Below are positions 1 to 8,835 of a stretch of 64,000 nt of DNA, piece by piece. This stretch comes from Thermosynechococcus sp. GTDB lineage: Bacteria > Cyanobacteriota > Cyanobacteriia > Thermosynechococcales > Thermosynechococcaceae. Positions within the stretch are counted from its first letter, which is position 1. Each line of letters opens with the position of its first letter. The position numbers and the translations under genes were made by a program. The notes below the pieces were generated by a model. It saw only the letters and a list, made by a program, of their open reading frames with translations. It was not told the DNA's origin and did no database searches. Location of the stretch: positions 1,271,527 through 1,335,526 of the forward strand of contig NZ_AP024678.1 in the NCBI RefSeq assembly GCF_025999095.1, given 5' to 3'.

Positions 1-573
1 GACCAAAACTGTCAATAGGCGGCGGACATGGAGAAGTGCTGTGGAGGAGCCTTCGGATTGCGGCAAAGACAAAGTGGCATTTTCGGCAAACAGGGGGGCA
101 AAGGGTTCGTTAAAAAAATCCAGTTCTGTTTGGCCAAAGGTAATGCGATCGCCATTGTGCAGGGCAATGGGAATGCTGACGCGGCGACCATTGACAAACG
201 TGCCATTGCGACTGCCAAGATCAATGAGATAAAATTCCCCCTGTCCCATGCGCTGAATCATGGCATGGTTCCGTGACATCCAGCGATCGCTGAGGACAAT
301 GGAATTGTCTTCACTGCGGCCAATTGTCCAGCAATTCCCCCCTGTTAAGGGAAAATAACAAGCCGTGTCCTCACTCACCAGTGCCAGATGAGGTTCTGAG
401 GGGGGTGGCGCTTCCGGATGAAGGACCTCAGGGACGCCGGGAATTTGGGAGAGGGTATGGCGCAGTTGATTAATAATTTGCTGCTGACGCAAAATAATTG
501 CCACTAATTGTTGGGGAGGTAAGGTCTCTAGAATCTTTTGATCGGGCAAGTTGAACTTCAGGTCAGGATCCAT
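1..573 (-). CDS. FHA-domain protein, C-terminal part outside window
   Basis: The frame is open from an ATG at 573 down to the window edge (191 codons). Residues 1-65 are a polar lead-in rich in Q, L and P. Residues about 75-145 form a forkhead-associated domain: the signature WTIGRSEDNSIVLSD, then SRNHAMI, then GSRNGTFVNG, with the Gly-Arg, Ser-Arg-x-His and Asn residues that bind phosphothreonine. The last visible residues (VRRLLTVLV) could begin a class III nucleotidyl cyclase domain, as in other cyanobacterial FHA proteins, but that is a guess from nine residues. It is divergent from psaF, with about 375 bp between them. FHA identity is secure; overall function is unknown. Confidence 0.8.
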   Translation of the reverse strand, partial: MDPDLKFNLPDQKILETLPPQQLVAIILRQQQIINQLRHTLSQIPGVPEVLHPEAPPPSEPHLALVSEDTACYFPLTGGNCWTIGRSEDNSIVLSDRWMSRNHAMIQRMGQGEFYLIDLGSRNGTFVNGRRVSIPIALHNGDRITFGQTELDFFNEPFAPLFAENATLSLPQSEGSSTALLHVRRLLTVLV

Positions 574-600
574 GGGGGGCCAAATAGGAGAAGCACTTTA

Positions 601-628
601 TCTATAGTTGAGAATCTATAGTTGAGAA
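601..628. repeat. 14-bp tandem repeat, two copies
   Basis: The unit tctatagttgagaa occurs twice head to tail (601-614 and 615-628), just upstream of the FHA gene start. The rest of the 574-950 spacer holds no recognisable gene and must carry the promoters of both the FHA gene and psaF. The repeat may be an operator or replication slippage; no known site was matched. Confidence 0.7.
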
Positions 629-950
629 ATCACAGTGGGTCGGTTATCCCCCCGGCCCTACCAACGCATAGGTGTTTCAAAGTAAAGTCCAACGAAAGTC
701 TAACAATAGGTCCAGTCTAGCAAAGCAGCTTTGTCTCGCTCAATAGACGACATCTGCGCAGTAGCGTTAATCAACCATACATAGAGCGATCGCCAGGGGA
801 AGTATTAGTCACTATTTGCCCTCGTAAAAATTATTAACCTTTCCCCTAGGGTTGGGTTGAAGCCCATCCGCTAAAATGATGGCAGCCTTGGGAGGGATTG
901 CTCTCTCCGTAAATGCACTTTGACCTGTCTGCATTTGAGGACAACACTCC

Positions 951-1445
951 ATGCATCGATTGTTAGCCCTACTCCTGGTTTTGACCCTGTGGCTAGGTTT
1001 TACCCCCCTAGCTTCTGCTGACGTGGCAGGACTCGTTCCTTGCAAAGATTCCCCAGCCTTTCAAAAGCGGGCCGCTGCTGCCGTCAATACCACCGCTGAT
1101 CCCGCCTCCGGCCAAAAACGGTTTGAGCGCTACAGCCAAGCTCTCTGCGGCCAAGATGGTTTGCCCCACCTTGTTGTGGATGGTCGCCTCAGCCGCGCCG
1201 GTGATTTTCTCATTCCTAGTGTGCTCTTCCTGTACATTGCCGGCTGGATTGGCTGGGTGGGTCGCGCCTATTTGATTGCCGTGCGCAACAGCGGCGAAGC
1301 CAATGAAAAAGAAATCATTATTGATGTGCCCCTTGCCATCAAATGCATGCTCACGGGGTTTGCTTGGCCTTTGGCCGCCCTCAAGGAGCTGGCAGCGGGT
1401 GAACTCACCGCCAAAGACAATGAAATCACTGTTTCTCCTCGCTAA
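951..1445 (+). CDS. psaF: Photosystem I subunit III (PsaF)
   Basis: A 164-residue precursor. Residues 1-23 are a signal peptide with a long Leu-rich core ending in ASA, so the mature protein starts [10 protein letters not shown], the expected PsaF N-terminus on the lumenal side. Two hydrophobic stretches follow (about 82-105 and 120-142). PsaF is a peripheral-to-membrane photosystem I subunit near the plastocyanin/cytochrome c6 docking face. psaJ follows 37 bp downstream, the usual cyanobacterial psaFJ operon. Start chosen because it begins the signal peptide and is preceded by a GAGGACAA ribosome-binding region. Confidence 0.97.
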   Translation: MHRLLALLLVLTLWLGFTPLASADVAGLVPCKDSPAFQKRAAAAVNTTADPASGQKRFERYSQALCGQDGLPHLVVDGRLSRAGDFLIPSVLFLYIAGWIGWVGRAYLIAVRNSGEANEKEIIIDVPLAIKCMLTGFAWPLAALKELAAGELTAKDNEITVSPR

Positions 1446-1482
1446 CCTCACTGCCGTTGACTGTGATTAAGGACAACGTACC

Positions 1483-1608
1483 ATGAAACATTTTTTGACC
1501 TATCTTTCTACTGCGCCCGTGCTGGCCGCCATTTGGATGACGATTACCGCTGGGATTTTGATTGAGTTTAATCGCTTCTATCCCGACTTGCTCTTCCATC
1601 CCCTCTAA
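1483..1608 (+). CDS. psaJ: Photosystem I subunit IX (PsaJ)
   Basis: A 41-residue protein beginning [18 protein letters not shown], with one transmembrane helix (about residues 9-29) and the typical ending [10 protein letters not shown]. PsaJ is a single-span photosystem I subunit that packs against PsaF. It lies 37 bp after psaF with a GGACAA motif before its ATG, and a strong hairpin terminator follows 32 bp downstream, so psaF-psaJ is probably one transcript. Confidence 0.97.
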
Positions 1609-1640
1609 GTGAACCCTTAACTTTTGAACAAACTCGGTAC

Positions 1641-1673
1641 AAGGGTGGAACAGTGTTCTGCCCTTTTTTTTTT
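1641..1673 (+). terminator. Rho-independent terminator of psaFJ
   Basis: The arms aagggtggaac and gttctgccctt form an 11-bp stem with GT wobbles and a 3-nt loop (agt), followed by about ten T residues. It sits directly after psaJ, matching intrinsic termination. Confidence 0.85.
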
Positions 1674-1716
1674 GTTGCGATCGCGTAGCGCGCCGTAGGT
1701 GTTCGCACCCTAGAGG

Positions 1717-1724
1717 CTATACAA
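1717..1724 (+). promoter_or_regulatory. Possible -10 element upstream of rplI
   Basis: TATACAAT, a near-consensus extended -10 sequence, lies about 85 bp before rplI and after the psaFJ terminator, which is the interval where an rplI-dnaB promoter is expected. No convincing -35 was seen. Confidence 0.4.
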
Positions 1725-1809
1725 TGGTTATTTGTCCTAAAATAACAGCCGTAGCCACCAGCGCTGACGCTTGCTGTTAACCCATCCAGTTCAACGAAAG
1801 AGGATCCCC

Positions 1810-2268
1810 ATGGCAAAGCGGGTGCAAGTTGTCCTAAATCAAACCGTCAATAAACTCGGGCGAATGGGTCAAGTCGTCGAAGTCGCCCCCGGCTATGCCC
1901 GTAATTACCTATTCCCAAGAGGGATTGCCGAGCCAGCAACCCCCAGTGCCCTCCGGCGCGTAGAGCGGCTGCAAGAAAAAGAACGGCAGCGGCTCGCCGA
2001 ACTCAAAAGCGTTGCTGAAAAACAAAAAGCGACCCTCGAAAAACTGGCAACCATTACCATCTCCATGCCTGCGGGTGAAAAAGATATGCTCTTTGGCAGT
2101 GTCACGCCCAAGGATGTGGCCGATGCCATCCAAGCCATCACCGGCGAAACCATTGACCGTCGTGACATAACTCTGCCGGAAATTCGCAAATTGGGCACCT
2201 ACACGGCTGAAATCAAGCTCCACCCCGAAGTGAGTGTCAAGCTCAATATCCAAGTTGTTGCCGATTAG
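1810..2268 (+). CDS. rplI: 50S ribosomal protein L9
   Basis: 152 residues. The N-terminal domain carries the L9 signature around residues 8-40 ([21 protein letters not shown]), followed by the long connecting helix rich in K/E/R (about 40-75) and the C-terminal globular domain. L9 binds 23S rRNA near the L1 stalk and helps hold reading frame. An in-frame start at 1771 exists, but the ATG at 1810 gives the canonical MAKRVQVV N-terminus and follows AAAGAGGATCC. dnaB starts 14 bp after the stop, the common rplI-dnaB linkage. Confidence 0.97.
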   Translation: MAKRVQVVLNQTVNKLGRMGQVVEVAPGYARNYLFPRGIAEPATPSALRRVERLQEKERQRLAELKSVAEKQKATLEKLATITISMPAGEKDMLFGSVTPKDVADAIQAITGETIDRRDITLPEIRKLGTYTAEIKLHPEVSVKLNIQVVAD

Positions 2269-2282
2269 GGCTAGCTTCCCTG

Positions 2283-3632
2283 ATGATTCAGGAGCCAAGT
2301 TTTCAGCCCGATAGCCAACTGATTCCCCCCCAGAACCTCGAAGCGGAAGAGTGGATCTTGGGGGGTATTCTCTTAGACCCGGAAGCCATCAACCGTGTGG
2401 TGGATATTTTGCCGGTTGAAGCCTTTTATCTCAAGGCCCACCGCGAGATCTATCGGGCGGCGGTCTCCCTCCACAGCCGCGGCAGCCCTACGGATCTGCT
2501 GTGTGTCACTGCTTGGCTACAGGATCAGGAGCTATTGGAGAAAGTGGGTGGGCAGGCCAAACTGGCAGAATTGGTGGAGCGGACGGTCAGTGCCATTAAC
2601 ATTGATCGTTACGCCCTATTGGTCAAAGAAAAGTATTTGCGCCGCAAACTCATTGAAGCGGGCAACCAGGTGGTCAAGCTGGGCTACGATACCAGCCTTT
2701 CGTTGAATACCATTTTGGATCGCGCCGAACAGCAAATCTTTAGCGTTACCCAGGATCGCATTCAGCAGGGATTGACGCGCACCGATGAAATTCTTACCCG
2801 CACCTTCACGGAATTGGAGCAGCGGGCGATCGGCAATATTCAGCCGGGTTTATTCTGCAATTTTTATGATCTGGACAACATCACCCAAGGCTTCCAGCGA
2901 TCGGACTTGATTATTATTGCGGGGCGTCCTTCCATGGGTAAGACGGCGATCGCCCTGCAAATTGCCCGTCGCATTGCTGAAATTCACAATCTGGGGGTGG
3001 CTATCTACAGCCTTGAAATGTCCAAGGAGCAACTGGTGCAACGCCTCCTCGCCAGTGAAGCCCGCATTGACAGCAACTATTTACGGGCGGGGCGCATTAG
3101 CCAACACCAGTGGGAACCCCTGAGTCGAGCGATCGGGATTCTCTCGCAGCTGCCCATCTACATTGACGACACCCCGAATCCCACCCTTGGGGAAATTCGC
3201 TCCACTGCCCGTCGACTCCACGCCGAGCATCCCAACGGCCTCGGCCTCATTTTGATTGACTACCTGCAACTGATGGGCGGTGAAGAAACCAGTGAAGGCC
3301 GCGTCCAAGAACTCTCCAAAATTACCCGCTCCCTCAAGGGACTGGCGCGGGAACTCAATGTTCCCGTCATTGCCCTTTCTCAACTCAGCCGCAGTGTGGA
3401 ATCGCGGCAAAACAAGCGCCCCCTGATGTCCGACTTGCGGGAATCGGGATCGATTGAACAGGATGCTGACCTCGTCATTTTGCTGTACCGCGATGAATAT
3501 TACAATCCCGATACACCCGATCGCGGGATCTGTGAACTCCTGATTGCCAAACACCGCAATGGCCCTGTGGGCACAGTAAAGCTGCTCTTTGACCCCCAAT
3601 ACACCCGCTTCGAAAACCTTGCCCGCGATTAG
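2283..3632 (+). CDS. dnaB: Replicative DNA helicase DnaB (no intein)
   Basis: 449 residues, standard length. The N-terminal primase-interacting domain (about 15-120) is followed by the RecA-like hexameric helicase domain with Walker A GRPSMGKTAIAL near residue 215, the DYLQLM Walker B near 327 and an ESGSIEQDADLV motif near 388. DnaB unwinds DNA at the fork. Some cyanobacterial dnaB genes carry an intein in the helicase domain; here the motifs run uninterrupted. It is 14 bp downstream of rplI, so probably co-transcribed. No strong ribosome site is visible before the ATG. Confidence 0.97.
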   Translation: MIQEPSFQPDSQLIPPQNLEAEEWILGGILLDPEAINRVVDILPVEAFYLKAHREIYRAAVSLHSRGSPTDLLCVTAWLQDQELLEKVGGQAKLAELVERTVSAINIDRYALLVKEKYLRRKLIEAGNQVVKLGYDTSLSLNTILDRAEQQIFSVTQDRIQQGLTRTDEILTRTFTELEQRAIGNIQPGLFCNFYDLDNITQGFQRSDLIIIAGRPSMGKTAIALQIARRIAEIHNLGVAIYSLEMSKEQLVQRLLASEARIDSNYLRAGRISQHQWEPLSRAIGILSQLPIYIDDTPNPTLGEIRSTARRLHAEHPNGLGLILIDYLQLMGGEETSEGRVQELSKITRSLKGLARELNVPVIALSQLSRSVESRQNKRPLMSDLRESGSIEQDADLVILLYRDEYYNPDTPDRGICELLIAKHRNGPVGTVKLLFDPQYTRFENLARD

Positions 3633-3734
3633 TCAAGGGGGGACAGGGTTCTGCTTTTTCCCCACTCAGGGTCGGTGTCAACGGGATTGACGCCTATCTA
3701 TACTGAGGGCAACTTCCGACGGAGAGAATACTCT

Positions 3735-4493
3735 ATGAGTACTGCCTTTACTCAACCAGCAACGAAATGTGTCTCGGCCACGTTCCGGGAGGAACCCAAA
3801 GTCAAAGAAGCGATCGAACGGCTCTTAAATCGCGGTGTTCCTAAGGAAAATATCTCTATCATTGGTCGCAATTTTCAGTCTGAAGCCCGTATCAGTGGAT
3901 TTATTACTAAGAAAGATATTATTTTGGATGGCGTTACCACTGGCGCACTCTACGGCTCTATCTTTGGTTCACTGCTGAGTCTGTTGACGGGGGTCGGTGT
4001 CCTTTTCATTCCCTTCATTGGTGTTGTTGCTGCTGCTGGACCCTTAGCTGCTGCTCTGTTGGGGGCCACAAGTGGCGCCCTCTACGGTGCCCTAGGAGCT
4101 GGGCTAGGATCAGCGCTGATCTCCCTAGGCATGCCCCAGGATAAAGCGGCCATTTACCAAATGCGGGTACAGGCGGGTGAATTTTTGCTAGTTGTAGAAG
4201 TCCCTGAGGACAAAGCAGGGGAGATCTTTCTCCTATTGCAATCCGCTGGTGGTCAAGAGGCGGCAATTACGGAGATGCAAATTCCGCGTCAACCTGAGGG
4301 GCAGTTGTCTGGTCCAGAGGACATTTCCCCAGAGGTGCGCGCAGATCTCTCGGAGGCGGCGCAGTCTCAATTTGTCGCAGCCTATAATGAGGCACTGCAG
4401 GAATCCAATGATGAGAAAAATGCCCTGATTAAGGCTTGGGAACACATCAAGCGCCTCTTCCAACGCAATGACAAGGGAATCTATGGCACCTAG
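3735..4493 (+). CDS. YflT/17M-like stress protein fused to a ChaB domain
   Basis: 252 residues from the ATG at 3735 (GGAG motif upstream); an in-frame upstream start adds 20 residues without similarity. Residues 5-60 resemble the general-stress-protein 17M/YflT fold (FREEPKVKEAIERLLNRGV, then ISIIGR). Residues 75-135 are a Gly/Ala/Leu-rich hydrophobic stretch likely to insert in a membrane. A ferredoxin-like repeat follows (GEFLLVVEVPED). The last 60 residues look like ChaB, a small regulator-like domain (LSEAAQSQFVAAYNEAL, then AWEHIKRLF). The exact role is unknown. A hairpin terminator follows. Confidence 0.75.
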   Translation: MSTAFTQPATKCVSATFREEPKVKEAIERLLNRGVPKENISIIGRNFQSEARISGFITKKDIILDGVTTGALYGSIFGSLLSLLTGVGVLFIPFIGVVAAAGPLAAALLGATSGALYGALGAGLGSALISLGMPQDKAAIYQMRVQAGEFLLVVEVPEDKAGEIFLLLQSAGGQEAAITEMQIPRQPEGQLSGPEDISPEVRADLSEAAQSQFVAAYNEALQESNDEKNALIKAWEHIKRLFQRNDKGIYGT

Positions 4494-4525
4494 GCGGTAG
4501 GATATGCCGTGCTGATGGACCTATG

Positions 4526-4910
4526 ACCTAGTCCAAGAGCCCCTTGGAGGCTGGTGTACTGATCCACCAGCCTTTATAGCTGTTGCAGTAGGGAATGAGA
4601 CGTTGTTTAGATAATTACAAATCATTTCATGAGTAGAACCCTTTGACTGTGCATACATCCGCGCTCGCTTCAGCGAATTGATTAGACAAGCCTCGAAATG
4701 CCCCGCAACCTCTGTCGCTAAAGCCCGCCAGTCCAGTTTCCAAGAAGGACGGGGAATAAGGGTGGGCGCTCAGTTGTCTCCCTTGAGTCGGTGATGGATA
4801 GTGGCGCGACTTAGCTGGAAAATTTGAGTGGCTTCCCTGATTTTACTCCCTTGCTTGATATCGGAGAGAGGGCATTCTTGTCAGTCCAAGCCATCGCTCA
4901 TGTTCTTTAA
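4526..4910 (-). pseudogene. Relic of an IS630-type transposase
   Basis: The minus strand at 4773-4874 reads as a helix-turn-helix typical of IS630/Tc1-like transposase N-termini: KIREATQIFQLSRATIHHRL. In the same frame, after a TGA at 4770-4772, it continues with PRPSWKLDWRAL, which matches the KLDW-x-AL second segment of that family. The upstream end is out of frame and no DDE catalytic part is present. So this is a dead fragment, and it fills the 570-bp gap between the stress gene and the barrel gene. Family assignment is from motif memory. Confidence 0.55.
4549..4577 (+). terminator. Terminator after the stress/ChaB gene
   Basis: GGCTGGTG pairs perfectly with CACCAGCC across an 8-nt loop, followed by TTTAT. 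It lies 55 bp after the stop codon at 4493 and fits intrinsic termination, although the T run is short. Confidence 0.65.
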
Positions 4911-5066
4911 GGACTTTAAGGATAGGTATGACTCTCTAAGTGTAATTAATTATTTCTCTTTCTGATGTGTCACTCCCTTTCGAAATAGCTATATCTTGTG
5001 TCCTCAGGCTGAGAATGGCTGTCCCTGAGACGGGGGAGGATGTGAAGGGCACAGGCTCTAGTCATC

Positions 5067-6935
5067 TTACTGCCGTGATCCGCCAAATAACCAATGGAGA
5101 TTAACCCCTATCCCTGGGGACTCCTGACCGACGAGCCCTGAATTGGGAATACTGCTGCCGACTGCCGTTGAGCCATAGAGATCGATTCCCAAACCCCACT
5201 GGGGCAGGACATAGCGCAATCCGGCACTGTAAACACCTGTTTGCCCAAAGACAGGTGTGGCTTCGGCAATCAATTGGAGGTTGGGGACAACTTCAACATT
5301 GAGGCCGATTCCAACGCCACCCACCACTTTTTGAGCGGGAGTAAAAATCCCCAACTTCGGATTCAGCAGCAGTGCCACAGTCTTGGTTGGCTCATACATA
5401 AAGGCCAGTTCCAAACCCCCGAGGGAACGACTCGCACCCCCTCCCTGCTTAATGCCACGATTAAATGAGCCTTGAAAGGCCAAAGAAAAGGGATCTCCTT
5501 GAGCCTGATCGAGGAAGCGCAACTTAGCTGCTAGGCCCAACTGTAGGTTACCGCTGTAGTTGCTGTTTTCGATGAGGGTTTCACCGCGTTCCCACTGTTC
5601 AATGGCAACAGCCAATTGGGCATCGTAGGCTAGCCCAAAGCCCACCTGAAAACCGGTTCCTGTAGTGCCGCTATTGCCCCGCAGGTACAGCATACTTGCA
5701 TCGAGGGTATTGGGGGAAGTAAGAGTTAGACCATTGAGGAGCAGTTGGCGATCGCGATCCGTGAGGGGTTGCCGCGGCCCACTGCGAAAACTGGGCAGAA
5801 AAGGGGGAGCAAAATCAGGTCCCATATTGGGGGTATAGCTTAATCCCGCCATGATGCCCACTTGATCGGCACCGGGCAAAAAAGCCAAGGTACGACCTGC
5901 AGGGGTGATGCCAAAGGCGTTGGTTGCTGCCAGATCAATACTCACCGAGGGGTTCACGAGGAAACGCACACCAGTACTCCACACGGGCAGGTTGACGATC
6001 GCGCCATCACTACTGCGCACCGCATTGCCCCCAGGTCCCACCGGCATATTCACATCGGCAAAGAGGTTAAGGCGAGGATGGGGTTGCCAACTGATGCCGG
6101 TGCCAAAGTTGAGGTTGGTGCCGTAGAAGTTTGCCCCGCCGTTAATGGTGTCGGGAAAGTAGGTGAGGTTGGGTGTAAAGTGCCACTGTAACTGGGGATT
6201 GAAGGTGTAGGTAAGGGGAGCTTGGAGTGAAGCCGCCACCGTCCATGTTCCCGTTGGCGCCGCAGCGGGCGTAAAGAGAAAATTGCTCGATCGCAGCCGC
6301 ACCGCCTCTAGGGAGCCAGCCACGGCTAGGGAGAGGTTTTTGCCACGATGCACTTGATATTTGAAGCCGCCGGCGATCGCCCCAAACTGAAGGTCGGGTT
6401 GTAGCCCATTCACCAAGCGTCCCAGGGGGTCGTCGTAGTAATTACCACTCAAGCTCACTTGCAAACGATGATTGATGGCATAGTCAATGGAGCCATAGAA
6501 AATTTGCAGACCGCCGCCACCTCCAGCTATGTCGGGATCATAGTTGCGAATGCCGCCCCGCAGTTCAAGGGTTTGCGCGGGCAGGATATTGGCCGTCTCC
6601 AAATTAAAAAGACGGGTAGGCGGACCCATTAAGGGGGGAATGCGATACTGGGGTTCTTCGGCAATGACCGGTCTCGGTGCCTGCTCAGCCACGGGAGCTA
6701 AGACAGGTTGCGCCAATTCCTCTGGGGTTGCTGGCTGCCACGGGCGATCGCCCGTGGGTTGAGGAACAGCTTGCCACTGGGGGGGAGTTTCCGCCGTTGG
6801 TGCCACTTCAAAGGTTGGGTGAGTTGTTGGCCGAGCCTCAATTTGCCACTGGGGTGGACTCGATTGCGCCGTTGCCCCTAGGGGCAGCCACACACCTGCA
6901 CTGAAGCTAAGGGCCAGCGTCCATTTGCTATTCAT
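5067..6935 (-). CDS. Secreted outer-membrane beta-barrel-like protein
   Basis: 622 residues. Residues 1-23 are a signal peptide ending GATA. Residues 24-95 are a Pro-rich linker with a repeated PPQWQ motif (around 27 and 51). From about residue 105 the protein is a run of alternating polar and hydrophobic strands rich in G, N, Y and aromatic ends, e.g. LQVSLSGNYYDDPLGR and FYGTNLNFGTGISWQP, ending in aromatic LHWLFGG, the pattern of an outer-membrane porin-like barrel. I do not recognise a specific family. No catalytic motif is seen. It is likely an outer-membrane channel or structural protein. It is downstream of guaA on the same strand, 61 bp away. Confidence 0.65.
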   Translation of the reverse strand: MNSKWTLALSFSAGVWLPLGATAQSSPPQWQIEARPTTHPTFEVAPTAETPPQWQAVPQPTGDRPWQPATPEELAQPVLAPVAEQAPRPVIAEEPQYRIPPLMGPPTRLFNLETANILPAQTLELRGGIRNYDPDIAGGGGGLQIFYGSIDYAINHRLQVSLSGNYYDDPLGRLVNGLQPDLQFGAIAGGFKYQVHRGKNLSLAVAGSLEAVRLRSSNFLFTPAAAPTGTWTVAASLQAPLTYTFNPQLQWHFTPNLTYFPDTINGGANFYGTNLNFGTGISWQPHPRLNLFADVNMPVGPGGNAVRSSDGAIVNLPVWSTGVRFLVNPSVSIDLAATNAFGITPAGRTLAFLPGADQVGIMAGLSYTPNMGPDFAPPFLPSFRSGPRQPLTDRDRQLLLNGLTLTSPNTLDASMLYLRGNSGTTGTGFQVGFGLAYDAQLAVAIEQWERGETLIENSNYSGNLQLGLAAKLRFLDQAQGDPFSLAFQGSFNRGIKQGGGASRSLGGLELAFMYEPTKTVALLLNPKLGIFTPAQKVVGGVGIGLNVEVVPNLQLIAEATPVFGQTGVYSAGLRYVLPQWGLGIDLYGSTAVGSSIPNSGLVGQESPGIGVNLHWLFGGSRQ

Positions 6936-6996
6936 GCCACATCACTCACACCACCATCTCTCCCAGTTAAACTGATCCCTCCCCCTGCTGGCAAAC

Positions 6997-8604
6997 TTAC
7001 TCCCACTCAATAGTTCCCGGCGGCTTGGAGGTAATGTCATAGACCACCCGATTGACCCCCGGCACTTCATTGACAATGCGGTTAGAAATTCGCTCCAGGA
7101 CGTCGTAGGGAACCCGTGCCCAGTCAGCGGTCATGCCATCTTCGCTGGTGACAAATCGCAGCACCACTGGATAGGCATAGGTGCGCTGATCCCCCATGAC
7201 TCCCACGGTGCGAATCGGCAGTAACACCGCAAAGGCTTGCCAAAAGTCGTGGTACATCTCAGCGCGGTTAATTTCCTGCCGCACAATTAGATCCGCATCC
7301 CGCAGAATCTCTAGACGTTCCGGGGTCACTTCCCCCAGAATCCGAATTGCTAAACCGGGACCGGGAAAGGGATGGCGCCGCACAATTTCTTCGGGTAGCC
7401 CCAGCGATCGCCCCACTTGGCGCACTTCATCCTTAAAGAGCTTGCGTAGGGGTTCCACCAGCTTAAAACGCAAGTTCTCCGGCAGGCCGCCAACATTGTG
7501 GTGGCTCTTAATTTTCACTGCTACGCGCTCACCAGTTTGGGGGTCAATGTTGGTATTGGCAGATTCAATGACATCGGGATAAAGGGTTCCCTGCGCTAAG
7601 TAGTCAAAGGGACCTAGCCGCTGTGATTCTTCTTCGAAAACGCGGATAAATTCATGGCCAATGCGTTTGCGCTTTTCTTCAGGATCGGTGACCCCCACCA
7701 GTTGGGCAAGGAAGCGATCGCGGGCATTGACGTACTCCACTTTGATGTGAAACTGCTCCTGAAAGAGCTTGAGCAGCCGCTCCGGCTCACCCTTGCGCAT
7801 GAACCCCTGGTCAATAAACATGCAGGTGAGTTGATCGCCAATGGCACGGTGCAGTAAAAACGCCAATGTTGAGGAATCTACCCCCCCCGACAGGGCAAGG
7901 AGGACCCGTTTGTCGCCCACTTTGGCTCGCACTTCGCGGATGGCTTCTTCAATGAAGGCAGCGGTTGTCCAAGTGGGTTCGCAATCACAAATGTGATAGA
8001 CAAAGTTGCGAATCAGGGCAATGCCCCCCACAGAATGCACCACCTCTGGGTGAAACTGCACTCCATAGAGTTTCCGCTCGGGATGGGCGATCGCTGCCAT
8101 TGGCGTATTGTGGGTATGCGCCAAGACACGAAAACCAGGGGGCAACGCGGTGACACTATCGCCATGGCTCATCCACATAACCGTTTCCTGCTCAACATTG
8201 GTGAGCAGATCCGTGGGGTCATCAATAAAAAGCGCCGCCTTGCCATACTCGCCGGCGATCGCTCGCTCCACCCTTCCCCCCAACTGTTGCACCATCAGTT
8301 GCATGCCGTAGCACACCCCAAGAATGGGAATCCCCAGGTTCCAGATCTGCGGATCGCATTGGGGCGCATGTTCGTCATAGACAGAGTTGGGGCCACCGGA
8401 GAGAATAATGCCCTTGGGTGCCAATTGGGCGAGTTGCTCAGCGGTGGTGCGATAGGAAATGACCTCGGAATAGACTTGGGTCTCCCGAATGCGGCGGGCA
8501 ATCAGTTCCGAGTATTGCGACCCAAAATCAAGAATGACAATGAGTTGGCGTTGCAGGCCTTGGCCAGGGGCTGTTGTCGGTTGGTAGAGGGTGGAGTGAG
8601 TCAA
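6997..8604 (-). CDS. guaA: GMP synthase (glutamine-hydrolysing)
   Basis: 535 residues. The N-terminal class I glutamine amidotransferase domain has [11 protein letters not shown] near residue 25, the nucleophile elbow GVCYGMQLM near 98 and the His/Glu pair in FHPEV near 185. The ATP pyrophosphatase domain has the P-loop LSGGVDSS near 237, and the C-terminal dimerisation domain ends [11 protein letters not shown]. It converts XMP to GMP in purine synthesis. Divergent from mrp across about 230 bp that must hold both promoters. Confidence 0.98.
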   Translation of the reverse strand: MTHSTLYQPTTAPGQGLQRQLIVILDFGSQYSELIARRIRETQVYSEVISYRTTAEQLAQLAPKGIILSGGPNSVYDEHAPQCDPQIWNLGIPILGVCYGMQLMVQQLGGRVERAIAGEYGKAALFIDDPTDLLTNVEQETVMWMSHGDSVTALPPGFRVLAHTHNTPMAAIAHPERKLYGVQFHPEVVHSVGGIALIRNFVYHICDCEPTWTTAAFIEEAIREVRAKVGDKRVLLALSGGVDSSTLAFLLHRAIGDQLTCMFIDQGFMRKGEPERLLKLFQEQFHIKVEYVNARDRFLAQLVGVTDPEEKRKRIGHEFIRVFEEESQRLGPFDYLAQGTLYPDVIESANTNIDPQTGERVAVKIKSHHNVGGLPENLRFKLVEPLRKLFKDEVRQVGRSLGLPEEIVRRHPFPGPGLAIRILGEVTPERLEILRDADLIVRQEINRAEMYHDFWQAFAVLLPIRTVGVMGDQRTYAYPVVLRFVTSEDGMTADWARVPYDVLERISNRIVNEVPGVNRVVYDITSKPPGTIEWE

Positions 8605-8835
8605 CGTTGCAATCCTTCTGATCCCAAATGGCTCATACTTTCCAGAATAGCGCCCTTTTCTAGAAATATGGCCTGGGGGAAGTGATTCTCGCCGACGCTG
8701 ACTCTAGCTGTTTTCAGCGGGTTGACTTCTTGACAGCGCCGCGGTATCGCTGCTGTTGGCAACGGGGGGGAATTTGCCCAACATGATACGATCGCTATCT
8801 AAGCTACTCAATAAACGTCAGTTATTCATTACCCC

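Noticed and set aside
2283-3632. Intein in DnaB
   Set aside because: The helicase domain motifs are continuous and the length is standard.
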